A DNA stretch of 64,000 bases. Source: Brenneria goodwinii. GTDB lineage: Bacteria > Pseudomonadota > Gammaproteobacteria > Enterobacterales > Enterobacteriaceae. Of this stretch, positions 7,793 through 16,472 are shown in pieces; the first letter of the stretch is position 1, and each line of letters starts with the position of its first letter. The stretch is taken from positions 1,054,001 through 1,118,000 of the forward strand of contig NZ_CP014137.1 in the NCBI RefSeq assembly GCF_002291445.1, read 5' to 3'. The translations under genes and the position numbers were made by a program. Under the pieces are notes generated by a model. It worked only from the letters and a program-made list of their open reading frames with translations, did no database searches and was not told where the DNA came from.

Positions 7793-8815
7793 TCACTTCG
7801 AGACATAAATAGTTTGCTGATTGACCAGTGCCCAAGCCATTCGCGTATTCTTGTTTGCCAGAGCGACAACGGCTTTGTTCACGCCACTTCGGGCTATTAT
7901 TCCCTTGAGCCAGCGTTGCAGGTCGTTACATCGTTCATCGGGAAGGTTACCGATTCGATACACCACTGAGCGGGCGCCATGGATAAGAAGACCGCGCAGG
8001 TAAGCATCACCCCGTTTTGTTATGCCCAACAGTTTAACTTTTCCACCACTGCTGTGCTCCTTCGGGACCAGTCCCTGATAGCTGGCAAAATGCCGGTCGT
8101 TTTTAAAATCCGAACTGTCCCCCAGTGCAACCGTCAGAGCGGATGCGCCCAGGACACCAATGCCCGGTAAACTTTGTAAGCGGGTTGTATCTTCATTCAG
8201 TGATCCGATATGCTCAAGGCGTTTATCGCGTTCTTTTAATCGCTGCTGATATTCCCTGAGTTCCTGCAATAACTCATGAAATAACTGCCGGCTCATTGCC
8301 GTCAGTTCATTTTTTGCGTCTTCCAGATAATCGGGCAGACATAACGCTATTTTGTGCGGCCCTTCCGGTATGGTGATACCGTATTCCAGCCCTAATCCTC
8401 GTATTTGATTGATGAGAGCAGTTCTATTTTTCATCAGACTCTGGCGAACCCGGTGCAGGCATTGCATATCCTGCTGCTCCAGGTTTTTTTCCGGTACATA
8501 GCGCATCCCTGGACGGCTATCAGCTTCAACGATGGCGATGGCATCATTTTTATCGTTTTTATTCCCCATTCTGAACGGGGCAACATGCTGGGGGCTGATT
8601 TGTTTAACATCATGTCCGTATTTTCTGAACTGACGAGCCCAGTAATTTGCACTACCGCAGGCTTCCATGACTATCCTTGACGGTGGTTGCTGAACAATGA
8701 AAACCATCAGTTTTTCACGGATGATCAGCTTGTTGGCTTTTATCTGTCCTTGCAAAGTGGCAATGTGTAATTGAAAAACTCGCTTTGCCAGATCAATTCC
8801 GATAATTGGTTCCAT
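7793..8815 (-). CDS. IS110-family transposase (DEDD recombinase)
   Basis: 340 residues. The N-terminal RuvC-like DEDD domain shows IGIDLAK (Asp8), MEACGSAN (Glu51) and NKNDKNDA (Asp88, Asp91), the four metal-binding positions of the family. A central coiled coil (about 160-205) leads to the C-terminal transposase_20 domain (LQSLPGIGVLGASALT, SYQGLVPKEHSSGGK, GDAYLRGLLIHGARS). The length is normal and the frame intact, so the element may be active. The gene directs RNA-guided insertion in this family. Confidence 0.95.
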   Translation of the reverse strand: MEPIIGIDLAKRVFQLHIATLQGQIKANKLIIREKLMVFIVQQPPSRIVMEACGSANYWARQFRKYGHDVKQISPQHVAPFRMGNKNDKNDAIAIVEADSRPGMRYVPEKNLEQQDMQCLHRVRQSLMKNRTALINQIRGLGLEYGITIPEGPHKIALCLPDYLEDAKNELTAMSRQLFHELLQELREYQQRLKERDKRLEHIGSLNEDTTRLQSLPGIGVLGASALTVALGDSSDFKNDRHFASYQGLVPKEHSSGGKVKLLGITKRGDAYLRGLLIHGARSVVYRIGNLPDERCNDLQRWLKGIIARSGVNKAVVALANKNTRMAWALVNQQTIYVSK

Positions 8816-8817
8816 TG

Positions 8818-8890
8818 GACACCTCTTTCATTTTGCTGTTGGCACACACTGACAGCATGGCTCATTGAAGCCGATTGTGGGGAGGTGTCC
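8818..8890. repeat. Hairpin-forming leader of the IS110-type element
   Basis: GGACACCTC at 8818-8826 is the reverse complement of GAGGTGTCC at 8882-8890. The short leader between the element's end and the transposase start is thus bounded by 9-base inverted repeats. The inner copy lies just before the start codon, where it could affect translation. Confidence 0.6.
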
Positions 8891-9089
8891 ATTGCGCTGA
8901 TGTGCGGGTTCAGTTCCGCCAGCCACTTTAGCCATAGCTTTAAAAGCGAGCGCGGAATGACCCCTTCCGCGCTGCGCCGAACGCTACTGCGCTGAGTCGT
9001 CTCCAGCGGCCAGTAGGCACAGATTCAACGCGACTTGATACGATTTTACAAACGACGGGACGGGCAGGAATTCAAAACGCGAATGGAAG
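8891..9089. repeat. Direct repeat, right copy (araC tail/pepT tail)
   Basis: This is the partner of 222-420. The first 105 bases encode the last part of an AraC-family helix-turn-helix (CGFSSASHFSHSF...), cut off at its 5' side exactly by the IS110-type element, so this araC copy is a fragment (8891-8995). The rest is the 3' end of the intact pepT. Confidence 0.9.
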
Positions 9090-10228
9090 TTGTGCGCGCC
9101 GGTAAAGAAATTCGGCGTCAGCAATCCCTTCGCGGAAAGCGCCGCGCCGTCCGTGCCGCCGCGCATGGGCGTAACTTTCGGCTGAATCGCCAGCTTATCC
9201 AGCGCGGCGAACAGCAGGTCGATGGCGCGGCGATCGTCGGTAATGGCGTTGCTGATATTGCTGTAGGTATCGCTAATGGTGAAGGTGACGTTGCCGGTAG
9301 GGTATTGGCGGCCGATCTTCGCGGCGGTATCGGCAATCTGCTGTTTGCGCCGCTCGAACGAAGCCAGATCGAAATCGCGTATGGAAGCCTTCAGCCTGGC
9401 CTCGTTGGCGTTCGCCGCCAGATCGTTAAACCAGACATAGCCCTGACGCCCGTCGGTGTGTTCCGGCGTCTGTTGACGGTCAAAATGGCTGATAAAATCA
9501 TGGGCCATCAGCAGCGGGTTGACCAATACGCCTTTGGCTGACATCGGGTGGGCGGTCACGCCGGTAAAACGGATTTCGGCGGCGGCGGCGTTGAAGTTCT
9601 CGTACACCACTTCACCCAGTTCGCAGCAGTCAATCGTGTAGGCGAAATCCACATCAAAACGTTTAAGATCCAGCGCCTTCGCCCCGCGCAGACCGATCTC
9701 CTCGTCCGGCACGAATGCGACCACGATATCGCCGTGCCGCATATCGCTGGTCAGGTTCTCCAGCAGCGTCATGACCACCGTGACGGCGGCTTTGTTATCC
9801 GCGCCCAGCACGCTGGTGCCGTCGCTGAAAATAATATCCTGGCCGACATACGGCATAATTTCCGGGTGTTCCGCCGTGCGCAGCCAGATATCCCGTTCGC
9901 GGTTCAGACAAAGATCTTCACCGGTAAAGTGTAAGGTCTGGGGATGAATGTGGGGCGATAGCCCGACATCCACCGTATCGATATGCGTAATAAAACCGAT
10001 GCGCGGCGCGGAAGGGCAATTGCCCGGTTTTACCGCGGTAACGGTGGCATGTTCATCAATAACGACATCTTTCATACCGAGTTCGCGCAGCTCTTCCGCC
10101 AGCATTTTCGCCATGTCGTGTTGCTCTGGCGTGCTGGGTAAAACCGAAGAGGCGGCATTGCTTTGGCTGGTCACGGCGAGATAGCGATAAAAACGCTTGC
10201 TGAGCTGACTGGCCAGATGGTAAGTCAT
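8984..10228 (-). CDS. pepT: Peptidase T (tripeptide aminopeptidase, M20B)
   Basis: I start at the second ATG (10228), because AAGGA lies 6 bases upstream of it; this gives 414 residues against about 408 in E. coli. Family motifs: THIDT (zinc His/Asp), LGADNKAA (bridging Asp), DEEIG (catalytic Glu and zinc Glu), a zinc Asp just before CCELG, and GGTDGAALS/GAHNFHSRFE near the end. The enzyme is cytoplasmic and removes the N-terminal residue from tripeptides. It sits beside a divergent peptide-binding protein gene, so the two may serve peptide use. The C-terminal end is shared with the right direct repeat. Confidence 0.93.
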   Translation of the reverse strand: MTYHLASQLSKRFYRYLAVTSQSNAASSVLPSTPEQHDMAKMLAEELRELGMKDVVIDEHATVTAVKPGNCPSAPRIGFITHIDTVDVGLSPHIHPQTLHFTGEDLCLNRERDIWLRTAEHPEIMPYVGQDIIFSDGTSVLGADNKAAVTVVMTLLENLTSDMRHGDIVVAFVPDEEIGLRGAKALDLKRFDVDFAYTIDCCELGEVVYENFNAAAAEIRFTGVTAHPMSAKGVLVNPLLMAHDFISHFDRQQTPEHTDGRQGYVWFNDLAANANEARLKASIRDFDLASFERRKQQIADTAAKIGRQYPTGNVTFTISDTYSNISNAITDDRRAIDLLFAALDKLAIQPKVTPMRGGTDGAALSAKGLLTPNFFTGAHNFHSRFEFLPVPSFVKSYQVALNLCLLAAGDDSAQ

Positions 10229-10398
10229 AACGCATCCTTCATTTTTCATTACATGGGTTATTTTATATCGTAGCCTAATTATGTTATTTGTTAACTACCT
10301 AACTGCATTTGGCGGTGTCGTTTGCCGCTTTGAATCAGGCAATATGTAGGTAAGTGATTTTTTATTTATCAGGGTATGTAGCATAAAGAGAGGCTGGG

Positions 10399-11994
10399 AT
10401 GAAAAGTTTGGTGACGCGGTTAACGCTGTCAGCATTGACGTTAGCGATGGCTTCGGCGGCTTCGGCTAACACGTTGGTATTTTGTTCAGAAGGTTCGCCG
10501 GAAAACTTTAACCCGCAGTTGTATACCTCCGGCACCAGCGTAGATGCCAGCGCGGTGCCGGTTTATAACCGCCTGGTCGATTTCAAAGTGGGCACCACGG
10601 AGCTGCTCCCGAACCTGGCGGAAAGTTGGGATGTCAGCGAACAGGGTACGGTTTATACCTTCCATCTGCGCAAAGGCGTGAAGTTTCAAAGCAATAAATA
10701 CTTCAAACCCACGCGCGACTTCGGCGCCGACGACGTTATCTTTTCGTTTATGAGGCAGAAGGATCCCCAACATCCCTACCACAATGTCTCTAATGGCAAT
10801 TACTCCAATTTTGAAAGCCTGGAGTTCGGCTCGCTGATTAAAAGCATCGACAAAATTGACGACCATACGGTGCGCTTTACGCTGTCTCATGCCGAAGCGC
10901 CCTTCCTGGCGGATTTAGCCTGGTACTTCGCCTCGATACTTTCCGCGGAATATGCCGACGCGATGCTGAAAGCGGGAACGCCGGAGCGCGTGGATATGAA
11001 CCCGATCGGCACCGGCCCGTTTGAACTGGCGCAATATCAGAAAGATTCGCGCATTTTGTATAAGGCGTTCCCGGAATACTGGCAAGGCAAGGCCAAGTTG
11101 GATCGGCTGATTTTCACTATTACGCCGGATGCCTCCGTGCGTTATGCCAAACTGGAAAAGAACGAGTGTCAGGTCATGCCGTTCCCGAATCCGGCCGATC
11201 TGCCGCGCATGAGAGGGAACCAGGATATTACCCTGATGCAGAAAGCCGGCTTGAATACCGGGTTCCTGGCTTTCAATACGCAGAAAGCGCCGCTGGATAA
11301 TGTAAAGGTGCGCCAGGCGCTGACCATGGCGATCAACAAATCCGCCATTATCGAAGCCGTGTTCCAGGGAACCGGGACAGCGGCGAAAAATCTGCTGCCG
11401 CCGGGCGTATGGAGCGCCGATCAGGATCTGAAAGATTATGACTACGATCCGGAAAAGGCCAAAGCGCTGCTGAAAGAAGCCGGTTTGCCTGAAGGCGCCA
11501 CGATTGATTTGTGGGCGATGCCGGTTCAGCGTCCGTACAACCCGAACGCGCGCCGCATGGCGGAAATGATTCAGGCGGATTGGGCGAAAGTGGGCGTGCA
11601 GGCGAAAATCGTCAGCTTCGAATGGGGTGAGTACCTGAAGCGGGTGAAAGGCGGCGAACACCAGGCCGCGTTGATGGGCTGGACCACCGCGACCGGCGAT
11701 CCGGACAACTTCTTCGGACCGTTGTTTAGCTGTACCTCTGCCGATGGGGGTTCCAACTCATCGAAATGGTGCTATGCCCCGTTTGATAAGATTATTACCG
11801 AAGCCCGTACTTCTCAGGACCATAATAAACGTATCGAGCTGTACAAACAGGCGCAGCAAATTATGCACGATCAGGCGCCCGCGGTGATGATTGCCCATTC
11901 GACGATCTTTGAACCGATACGCAAGGAAGTGACGGGGTATGAGATCGATCCCTTCGGCAAACACATTTTCTATCAGGTTGATGTGAAGAAGTAA
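10399..11994 (+). CDS. Periplasmic dipeptide-binding protein, DppA-like
   Basis: 531 residues with a Sec signal peptide (cleavage after ASA, about residue 23). It then shows the SBP_bac_5 pattern: LVFCSEGSPENFNPQLY, LAESWDVSEQGTVYTFHLRKGVKF, NPIGTGPF, VRQALTMAINK. CTSADGGSNSSKWCY is typical of the DppA group. It captures dipeptides for an ABC importer. No permease or ATPase gene is adjacent, so it is an orphan that must dock on a transporter encoded elsewhere, as known for several DppA paralogues. It is a single gene with its own terminator. Confidence 0.92.
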   Translation: MKSLVTRLTLSALTLAMASAASANTLVFCSEGSPENFNPQLYTSGTSVDASAVPVYNRLVDFKVGTTELLPNLAESWDVSEQGTVYTFHLRKGVKFQSNKYFKPTRDFGADDVIFSFMRQKDPQHPYHNVSNGNYSNFESLEFGSLIKSIDKIDDHTVRFTLSHAEAPFLADLAWYFASILSAEYADAMLKAGTPERVDMNPIGTGPFELAQYQKDSRILYKAFPEYWQGKAKLDRLIFTITPDASVRYAKLEKNECQVMPFPNPADLPRMRGNQDITLMQKAGLNTGFLAFNTQKAPLDNVKVRQALTMAINKSAIIEAVFQGTGTAAKNLLPPGVWSADQDLKDYDYDPEKAKALLKEAGLPEGATIDLWAMPVQRPYNPNARRMAEMIQADWAKVGVQAKIVSFEWGEYLKRVKGGEHQAALMGWTTATGDPDNFFGPLFSCTSADGGSNSSKWCYAPFDKIITEARTSQDHNKRIELYKQAQQIMHDQAPAVMIAHSTIFEPIRKEVTGYEIDPFGKHIFYQVDVKK

Positions 11995-12022
11995 GCTGAA
12001 CGTCATTCGAATTCGTTCGACG

Positions 12023-12059
12023 GCGGGGATGGGAATTTGACTTCATCCCCGCGCTTTTT
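12023..12059 (+). terminator. Rho-independent terminator after the dppA-like gene
   Basis: GCGGGGATG (12023-12031) pairs with CATCCCCGC (12044-12052), followed by a five-T run at 12055-12059. Confidence 0.85.
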
Positions 12060-12135
12060 CCGTTGCGTATCCCTTACAATGAACAGTACCATTGCGTGCT
12101 TTTTTACTGGTCTGTTTTTGTAACCGAGTAGCGTT

Positions 12136-13071
12136 ATGCGTATTCTGCTTGCCCCGATGGAAGGGGTTCTCGACTCTCTGGTGCGGGAACTTCTGACTGA
12201 GGTTAATGATTATGACCTGTGCATCACCGAGTTCTTACGGGTGGTGGATCAGCGCCTGCCGGTTAAGTCTTTCTATCGCTTATGCCCGGAATTACATCAT
12301 GCCAGCCGCACGCCGTCTGGTACGCCGGTGCGCGTCCAACTGTTGGGGCAATATCCGCACTGGCTGGCGGAAAACGCCAGCCGGGCGGTTGAGTTGGGAT
12401 CCTATGGCGTCGATCTGAACTGCGGCTGTCCGTCCAAACTGGTCAACGGCAGCGGCGGCGGGGCGACGTTGCTCAAAGATCCGGAATTGATTTATCAGGG
12501 CGCCAAAGCGATACGCGAAGCGGTGCCCGCGCATCTGCCGGTGACGGTGAAGGTGCGTCTTGGCTGGGATTCCGGCGACCGGCAGTTTGAGATTGCCGAT
12601 GCGGTGCAGCAGGCGGGCGCGACGGAAATCGCCGTGCATGGGCGCACCAAAGAGGATGGCTACCGAGCGGAGTGCATTAACTGGCGGGCCATCGGCGAAA
12701 TACGCCGCCGTTTAACTATTCCGGTGATCGCCAACGGCGAAATCTGGGACTGGCAAAGCGCGCGGGCGTGCATGGCGGCGACCGGCTGCGACGCCATCAT
12801 GATTGGCCGGGGGGCGCTTAACGTGCCGAATCTGAGCCGGGTGATCAAATATAACGAACCGCGTATGCCCTGGACCGAAGTCATGCTGCTGCTGCGAAAA
12901 TACGTCCGCTTGGAAAAGCAGGGCGATACCGGTCTGTATCATGTCGCCCGTATCAAGCAGTGGCTGGGCTATCTGCGTAAAGAATATACCGAGGCCTCGT
13001 CGCTGTTTAGTGAAATCCGGGCGCTGAAAACCTCGGCCGATATTGCGCGGGCGATCTGTAAAAAGGGATAA
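12136..13071 (+). CDS. dusC: tRNA-dihydrouridine(16) synthase DusC
   Basis: 311 residues. It is an FMN-dependent TIM-barrel enzyme that reduces U16 in the tRNA D-loop. Visible are LLAPMEGVLD at the start, the active-site DLNCGCPSKLVNGSGGGA (catalytic Cys near 98), VKVRLGWD, the AVHGRTKEDGY loop and VIANGEIWD/GCDAIMIGRGAL for FMN phosphate binding. NCGCPSK and the C-terminal KQWLGYLR helix point to DusC rather than DusA or DusB. It lies in the same broad neighbourhood as pbpG and bglX, as in E. coli. Confidence 0.95.
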   Translation: MRILLAPMEGVLDSLVRELLTEVNDYDLCITEFLRVVDQRLPVKSFYRLCPELHHASRTPSGTPVRVQLLGQYPHWLAENASRAVELGSYGVDLNCGCPSKLVNGSGGGATLLKDPELIYQGAKAIREAVPAHLPVTVKVRLGWDSGDRQFEIADAVQQAGATEIAVHGRTKEDGYRAECINWRAIGEIRRRLTIPVIANGEIWDWQSARACMAATGCDAIMIGRGALNVPNLSRVIKYNEPRMPWTEVMLLLRKYVRLEKQGDTGLYHVARIKQWLGYLRKEYTEASSLFSEIRALKTSADIARAICKKG

Positions 13072-13205
13072 GCCTATATCGTACGCTCCGCTAGCCGGAG
13101 CAGCATATTGCGCCGTGTGTGGAATACCGTTTGTCGCTTTATGGTATGGCGCTTATTATTTCACTCAACCAGTCTGAAAACGTGAATTTGATAAGGGAAC
13201 TGAAA

Positions 13206-14171
13206 ATGTTGCGTAATAACCCTGTGGCCGAAATGCTGGCAACCGCATCAACGATTGTGCTGGACGGGGCATTGGCCACGGAACTGGAAGCGCGTGGCTG
13301 CGATCTGACCGATCCGCTCTGGTCGGCGAAGGTACTGATTGAAAATCCCGCTCTGATTTATCAGGTTCATCTCGACTATTTTAACGCCGGTGCGCAATGC
13401 GCCATTACGGCCAGCTATCAGGCGACGCCGCTGGGTTTTAAGGCGCGCGGATTGAGCGAACGGCAGTCGCTGGAACTGATTAAAAAAAGCGTACAGCTTG
13501 CCGCTCAGGCGCGCGATGAGTATCGCCGAACTCATCCTCAGGCCGGAAACTTGCTGATTGCCGGCTCGGTGGGGCCATATGGCGCTTATCTGGCGAATGG
13601 ATCGGAATATCGGGGAGACTACGCGTTGCCGCAGGCCGAAATGATGGATTTTCACCGCCCGCGTATTTCGGCGCTGCTCGATGCCGGGGTGGATCTTCTT
13701 GCCTGTGAAACCATGCCGTCGTTCGCGGAAATCAAGGCGTTGGCCGAATTGCTGAAAGAATTCCCACAGGCGTTGGCCTGGTTCTCCTTTACGCTGCGCG
13801 ATAGCGCGCATCTGAGCGACGGCACCTCATTGAAAGAGGTGCTGTCGTTACTCAATCTCTGCCCGCAGGTTGTCGCCGTCGGCATCAATTGCATCGCGCT
13901 GGATAACGTGACCGCGGCATTGACGCAGCTTTCCGACGGGACATCGCTGCCGCTGGTGGTCTATCCCAATTCGGGCGAACACTATGATGCGGCGACCAAA
14001 ACCTGGGACAACCACGGTGATAGCGCCTGTTCTCTGGCGGCGCATTTGCCTGAGTGGCGGGCGGCCGGCGCAAAACTGATTGGCGGCTGCTGCCGGACTA
14101 CGCCGGCGGATATCGCCGGTATCGCCCGATTCTGTCAACATGCGGGTAAGGAGAGCGCCGATGAGTGTTGA
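13206..14171 (+). CDS. mmuM: Homocysteine S-methyltransferase
   Basis: I use the ATG at 13206 (MLRNNPVAEM, preceded by AAGGGAA), giving 321 residues; an upstream in-frame start at 13119 lacks a ribosome site. Motifs: LDGALATELEARG, the zinc ligand in GINC and the pair in GGCCRTTP near the end. It transfers a methyl group from S-methylmethionine (or AdoMet) to homocysteine, giving methionine. The usual permease partner MmuP is not adjacent. The stop overlaps the start of the next gene, so the two are probably translationally coupled. Confidence 0.92.
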   Translation: MLRNNPVAEMLATASTIVLDGALATELEARGCDLTDPLWSAKVLIENPALIYQVHLDYFNAGAQCAITASYQATPLGFKARGLSERQSLELIKKSVQLAAQARDEYRRTHPQAGNLLIAGSVGPYGAYLANGSEYRGDYALPQAEMMDFHRPRISALLDAGVDLLACETMPSFAEIKALAELLKEFPQALAWFSFTLRDSAHLSDGTSLKEVLSLLNLCPQVVAVGINCIALDNVTAALTQLSDGTSLPLVVYPNSGEHYDAATKTWDNHGDSACSLAAHLPEWRAAGAKLIGGCCRTTPADIAGIARFCQHAGKESADEC

Positions 14172-14706
14172 TAGCAACGTTCGTCAGCAATATGAACAAG
14201 CAAGACGGCGTGTTGCAGCGGCGGCGCCTGTAACGTTGCTGTCTATCGATGAACAGCAAACGACGGTCGCCTGCGGAACAGGGCCGCAGCCGGAATCGAT
14301 CCTCCATTTGAGGTTGGGGTTCAAAAAAACGGCGCAAGCCTTTTTTAAACACCTTCCTCCCACGCCGGATGAAATGGAACTGGCGATTATGACCGTTGAA
14401 GACGACGTGATGGCGATTCGTCACGACCTTCCCGTCGGCTCATCGCTGTTTTGTTTCGATCCCGAACTGGCGGTTATTGCGCGGCTCTCCGGCGCGAAGG
14501 AAGATGCCGATGGCTGGTTATTGCCGCTGGAGAGTATGGAACAAACGTTCAAACGGCTGGAGCGGGTCATGCTGGGTAGCCCCGCCTCCTGGGAAGGGAT
14601 TCCGCTGGAGAGCGCATTCTCCGCCAGATTGCTTATTCTGCGCGAGTTTATGCATCATCACGGTTTCGATGATGTGCGCATATTGGCGACGGCGCCGGTT
14701 ACGTAA
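14161..14706 (+). CDS. Unknown 181-residue protein overlapping mmuM
   Basis: The ATG at 14161 is preceded by AAGGAG and overlaps the mmuM stop by 11 bases, which argues for a real, coupled gene. The protein has no signal or membrane segment. Features: an Arg/Ala-rich N-terminal helix, a compact middle with TPDEMELAIMTVEDDVM and GSSLFCFDPELAVIARLSG, and a helical C-terminus. I do not recognise the family. The pairing with a methyltransferase suggests, but does not show, a role in methionine or methyl metabolism. Confidence 0.75.
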   Translation: MSVDSNVRQQYEQARRRVAAAAPVTLLSIDEQQTTVACGTGPQPESILHLRLGFKKTAQAFFKHLPPTPDEMELAIMTVEDDVMAIRHDLPVGSSLFCFDPELAVIARLSGAKEDADGWLLPLESMEQTFKRLERVMLGSPASWEGIPLESAFSARLLILREFMHHHGFDDVRILATAPVT

Positions 14707-15358
14707 ATACCTGCATTTTAATCCGCATGTCGCGCCCCAAATCGCGCCTGATACCGATCGGACGTATGCTGACGAGGATAATAATGGGGTGTCGTTTTAA
14801 AAACTTAATTATTTTATCATTTAATATTCCCCTGCCTATTGAGATGACAATTCAATGCTGTTAGTTGGGGATTTTTATATTCTAAAATTCGTTATGGGTC
14901 ATTTAAATTAATTTTATTGTTATATAGGCCATCTGATATATTTCCGGTTTGATCAAGCGGGAGCTTCGGCAAATAAACAAATAGGCTTATGAAAATATTG
15001 AACTAACTAATGAATAACGGTAACAGGATAGGGTAATTGGCCGTTTTTTACGTTTTGGTTACTATTATGGCCGGCGCGACAGGTTATGAACCGGATGTTG
15101 AGCGGTAGCCGATGAAACCGCCTCGCTGCATGCCTGAGGTCATAAACGTTATGCCCGGTCCGCCTCCATTTCGTACCGGCAGGGGACGAACCCGGCCTTA
15201 TTCTCGCCGGTATTGTCAGTATATCGGCCTTCGGGCGGCCGAATGTTCATGGTGCGGACGCGTGGTTTAATGTGCGGACATTTTTCGGACAAAGAGAGTT
15301 GATATGTTGGGCCGGGCGTCCCATAGTGCTTACAGCTGATCCTGTAAGGAGAAAGAAC
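14707..15358. other. 650-base intergenic stretch before the adenylate cyclase gene
   Basis: It is AT-rich between about 14800 and 15060, then GC-richer. I see no convincing gene, RNA or strong hairpin. An open frame running into the next gene from 15272 lacks a ribosome site. The region presumably holds the promoter of the CYTH gene. Confidence 0.4.
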
Positions 15359-15898
15359 ATGGTTGAACATTTCGTAGGGAAATACGAAGTTGAATTGAAA
15401 TTTCGTATCCAGGATATCGTGATATTTCGCGATACACTCTTTAGCCATCATCCTGAAGCCTTTATTTTCGAGAATAAAGAACACGATATTTATTACGACG
15501 ACGTTGATAATGGCTTGCTAAAACAAAATATTAGCATGGTGTTGCGGCGAATGGAGCCGTCAGGGATCAAGCTTTGGATCGTCAAAGGGCCGGAGGCGGA
15601 GCGCTGTGAAGCGGTGAATGTTGAATCGTTCGAAAAGACGGACAGCATGCTGCAAACGCTGGGATATAAAGCAATTTATGAAATTGGCAAAACGCGTAGC
15701 GTTTATTTCCTGGATACTTTCCATATTACGCTGGATTATATTGAATCCCTCGGCCACTTTGTTGAAATATCCGTAATGACGGATGATGAGACGCAATTGA
15801 ATCTTCTGAGGGAACAATGTGTTGAATGCGCGCTTCGCCTTGGCCTATCAATGGATAATATTGAAACCCATTCATATCGCCAATTGCTGGGTTTTTAA
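15359..15898 (+). CDS. cyaB: Class IV adenylate cyclase (CYTH domain, CyaB-type)
   Basis: The ATG at 15359 follows AAGGAG, giving 179 residues. The N-terminal ExExK signature (EVELK, residues 10-14) and alternating charged strands (LRRMEPSGIKLWIVKGP, KTRSVYFLDTFHITLDYIESLGHFVEIS) are those of the CYTH tunnel fold. The closest known type is the class IV cyclase of Yersinia and Aeromonas, which makes cAMP from ATP. E. coli lacks this enzyme and uses class I CyaA. A thiamine-triphosphatase-like activity of the same fold cannot be excluded from sequence alone. It is a single gene followed by a hairpin. Confidence 0.8.
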   Translation: MVEHFVGKYEVELKFRIQDIVIFRDTLFSHHPEAFIFENKEHDIYYDDVDNGLLKQNISMVLRRMEPSGIKLWIVKGPEAERCEAVNVESFEKTDSMLQTLGYKAIYEIGKTRSVYFLDTFHITLDYIESLGHFVEISVMTDDETQLNLLREQCVECALRLGLSMDNIETHSYRQLLGF

Positions 15899-15919
15899 CC
15901 GCCAGGATCGCCTTTTATC

Positions 15920-15964
15920 TTTCAAGTGCAGGTATGTGGATTTCCCACGTTCCTGTACTTGAAA
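15920..15964 (+). terminator. Hairpin after the adenylate cyclase gene
   Basis: TTTCAAGT(g)CAGG at the left pairs with CCTG(t)ACTTGAAA at the right, and GTGG...CCCAC pairs inside. The right flank has only a weak T run (tctatt), so termination is likely but not certain. Confidence 0.6.
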
Positions 15965-16472
15965 TCTATTGGGTATTAAATATGTCTCTTCTGTCTTTTT
16001 TATGTTATTTCAATGTTAAAATTTAAGCCCATCTGAAATTATTTCATCACCAACCTTTGCGCATCGATCCCCATAATCCTGCTGAAAGGATCCATCACCA
16101 TAAAATTCGTCTTCCGCTCTTCATCTTTCTGATGATTTTCTTTAAAAATATAATTCAAGAAATTTCTAAATATATGATCAAGTTAAAATTTTTGAATGAA
16201 AATTCGCGTAGGATTTAAATCAATACGGTATGTCCATGATACGGAATGATTAATTTTCTGTATGTATCAAACCGTGTTAGATAAAGGTTGAATCGTCTAA
16301 TAGACGTTGTCATTTGGAATTCCATAGGGATGAGGACGCTTTTTATCTGCGAAAAACTTGTTCTACATAGCATAAAGCAACCTCTGCGGTATTTTCTGCG
16401 GTAAGAAGATAATGAAACTTGTTCCAATAAATGGATTTCCTAATTGGAAATAACAAAATATAGGTTCATATC
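15965..16472. other. 500-base AT-rich upstream region of the flavoprotein genes
   Basis: No gene is seen. It is AT-rich and probably holds the promoter and control sites of the reductase genes. I looked for an FNR-type TTGAT-N4-ATCAA box and found no good match. The last 30 bases (ATTGGAAATAACAA...AGGT.CAT) recur just before the second flavoprotein gene (18091-18120), so the leader was duplicated with the gene. Confidence 0.5.

Larger units (their letters stand above)
7582..8890 (-). mobile_element. IS110/IS1111-type insertion sequence (about 1.31 kb)
   Basis: GGACACC at 7582-7588 and its reverse complement GGTGTCC at 8884-8890 form likely (sub)terminal inverted repeats around a single IS110-family transposase gene. 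The right boundary is supported independently: sequence duplicated from base 222 resumes exactly at 8891. About 75 bases precede the gene and about 210 follow it. A long non-coding 3' end is what IS1111-group elements use for their guide (seek/bridge) RNA. The left boundary is less certain. Confidence 0.6.

Noticed and set aside
15965..16472. FNR box upstream of the flavoprotein genes
   Set aside because: Only partial similarity to TTGAT-N4-ATCAA; not good enough to report as a site.
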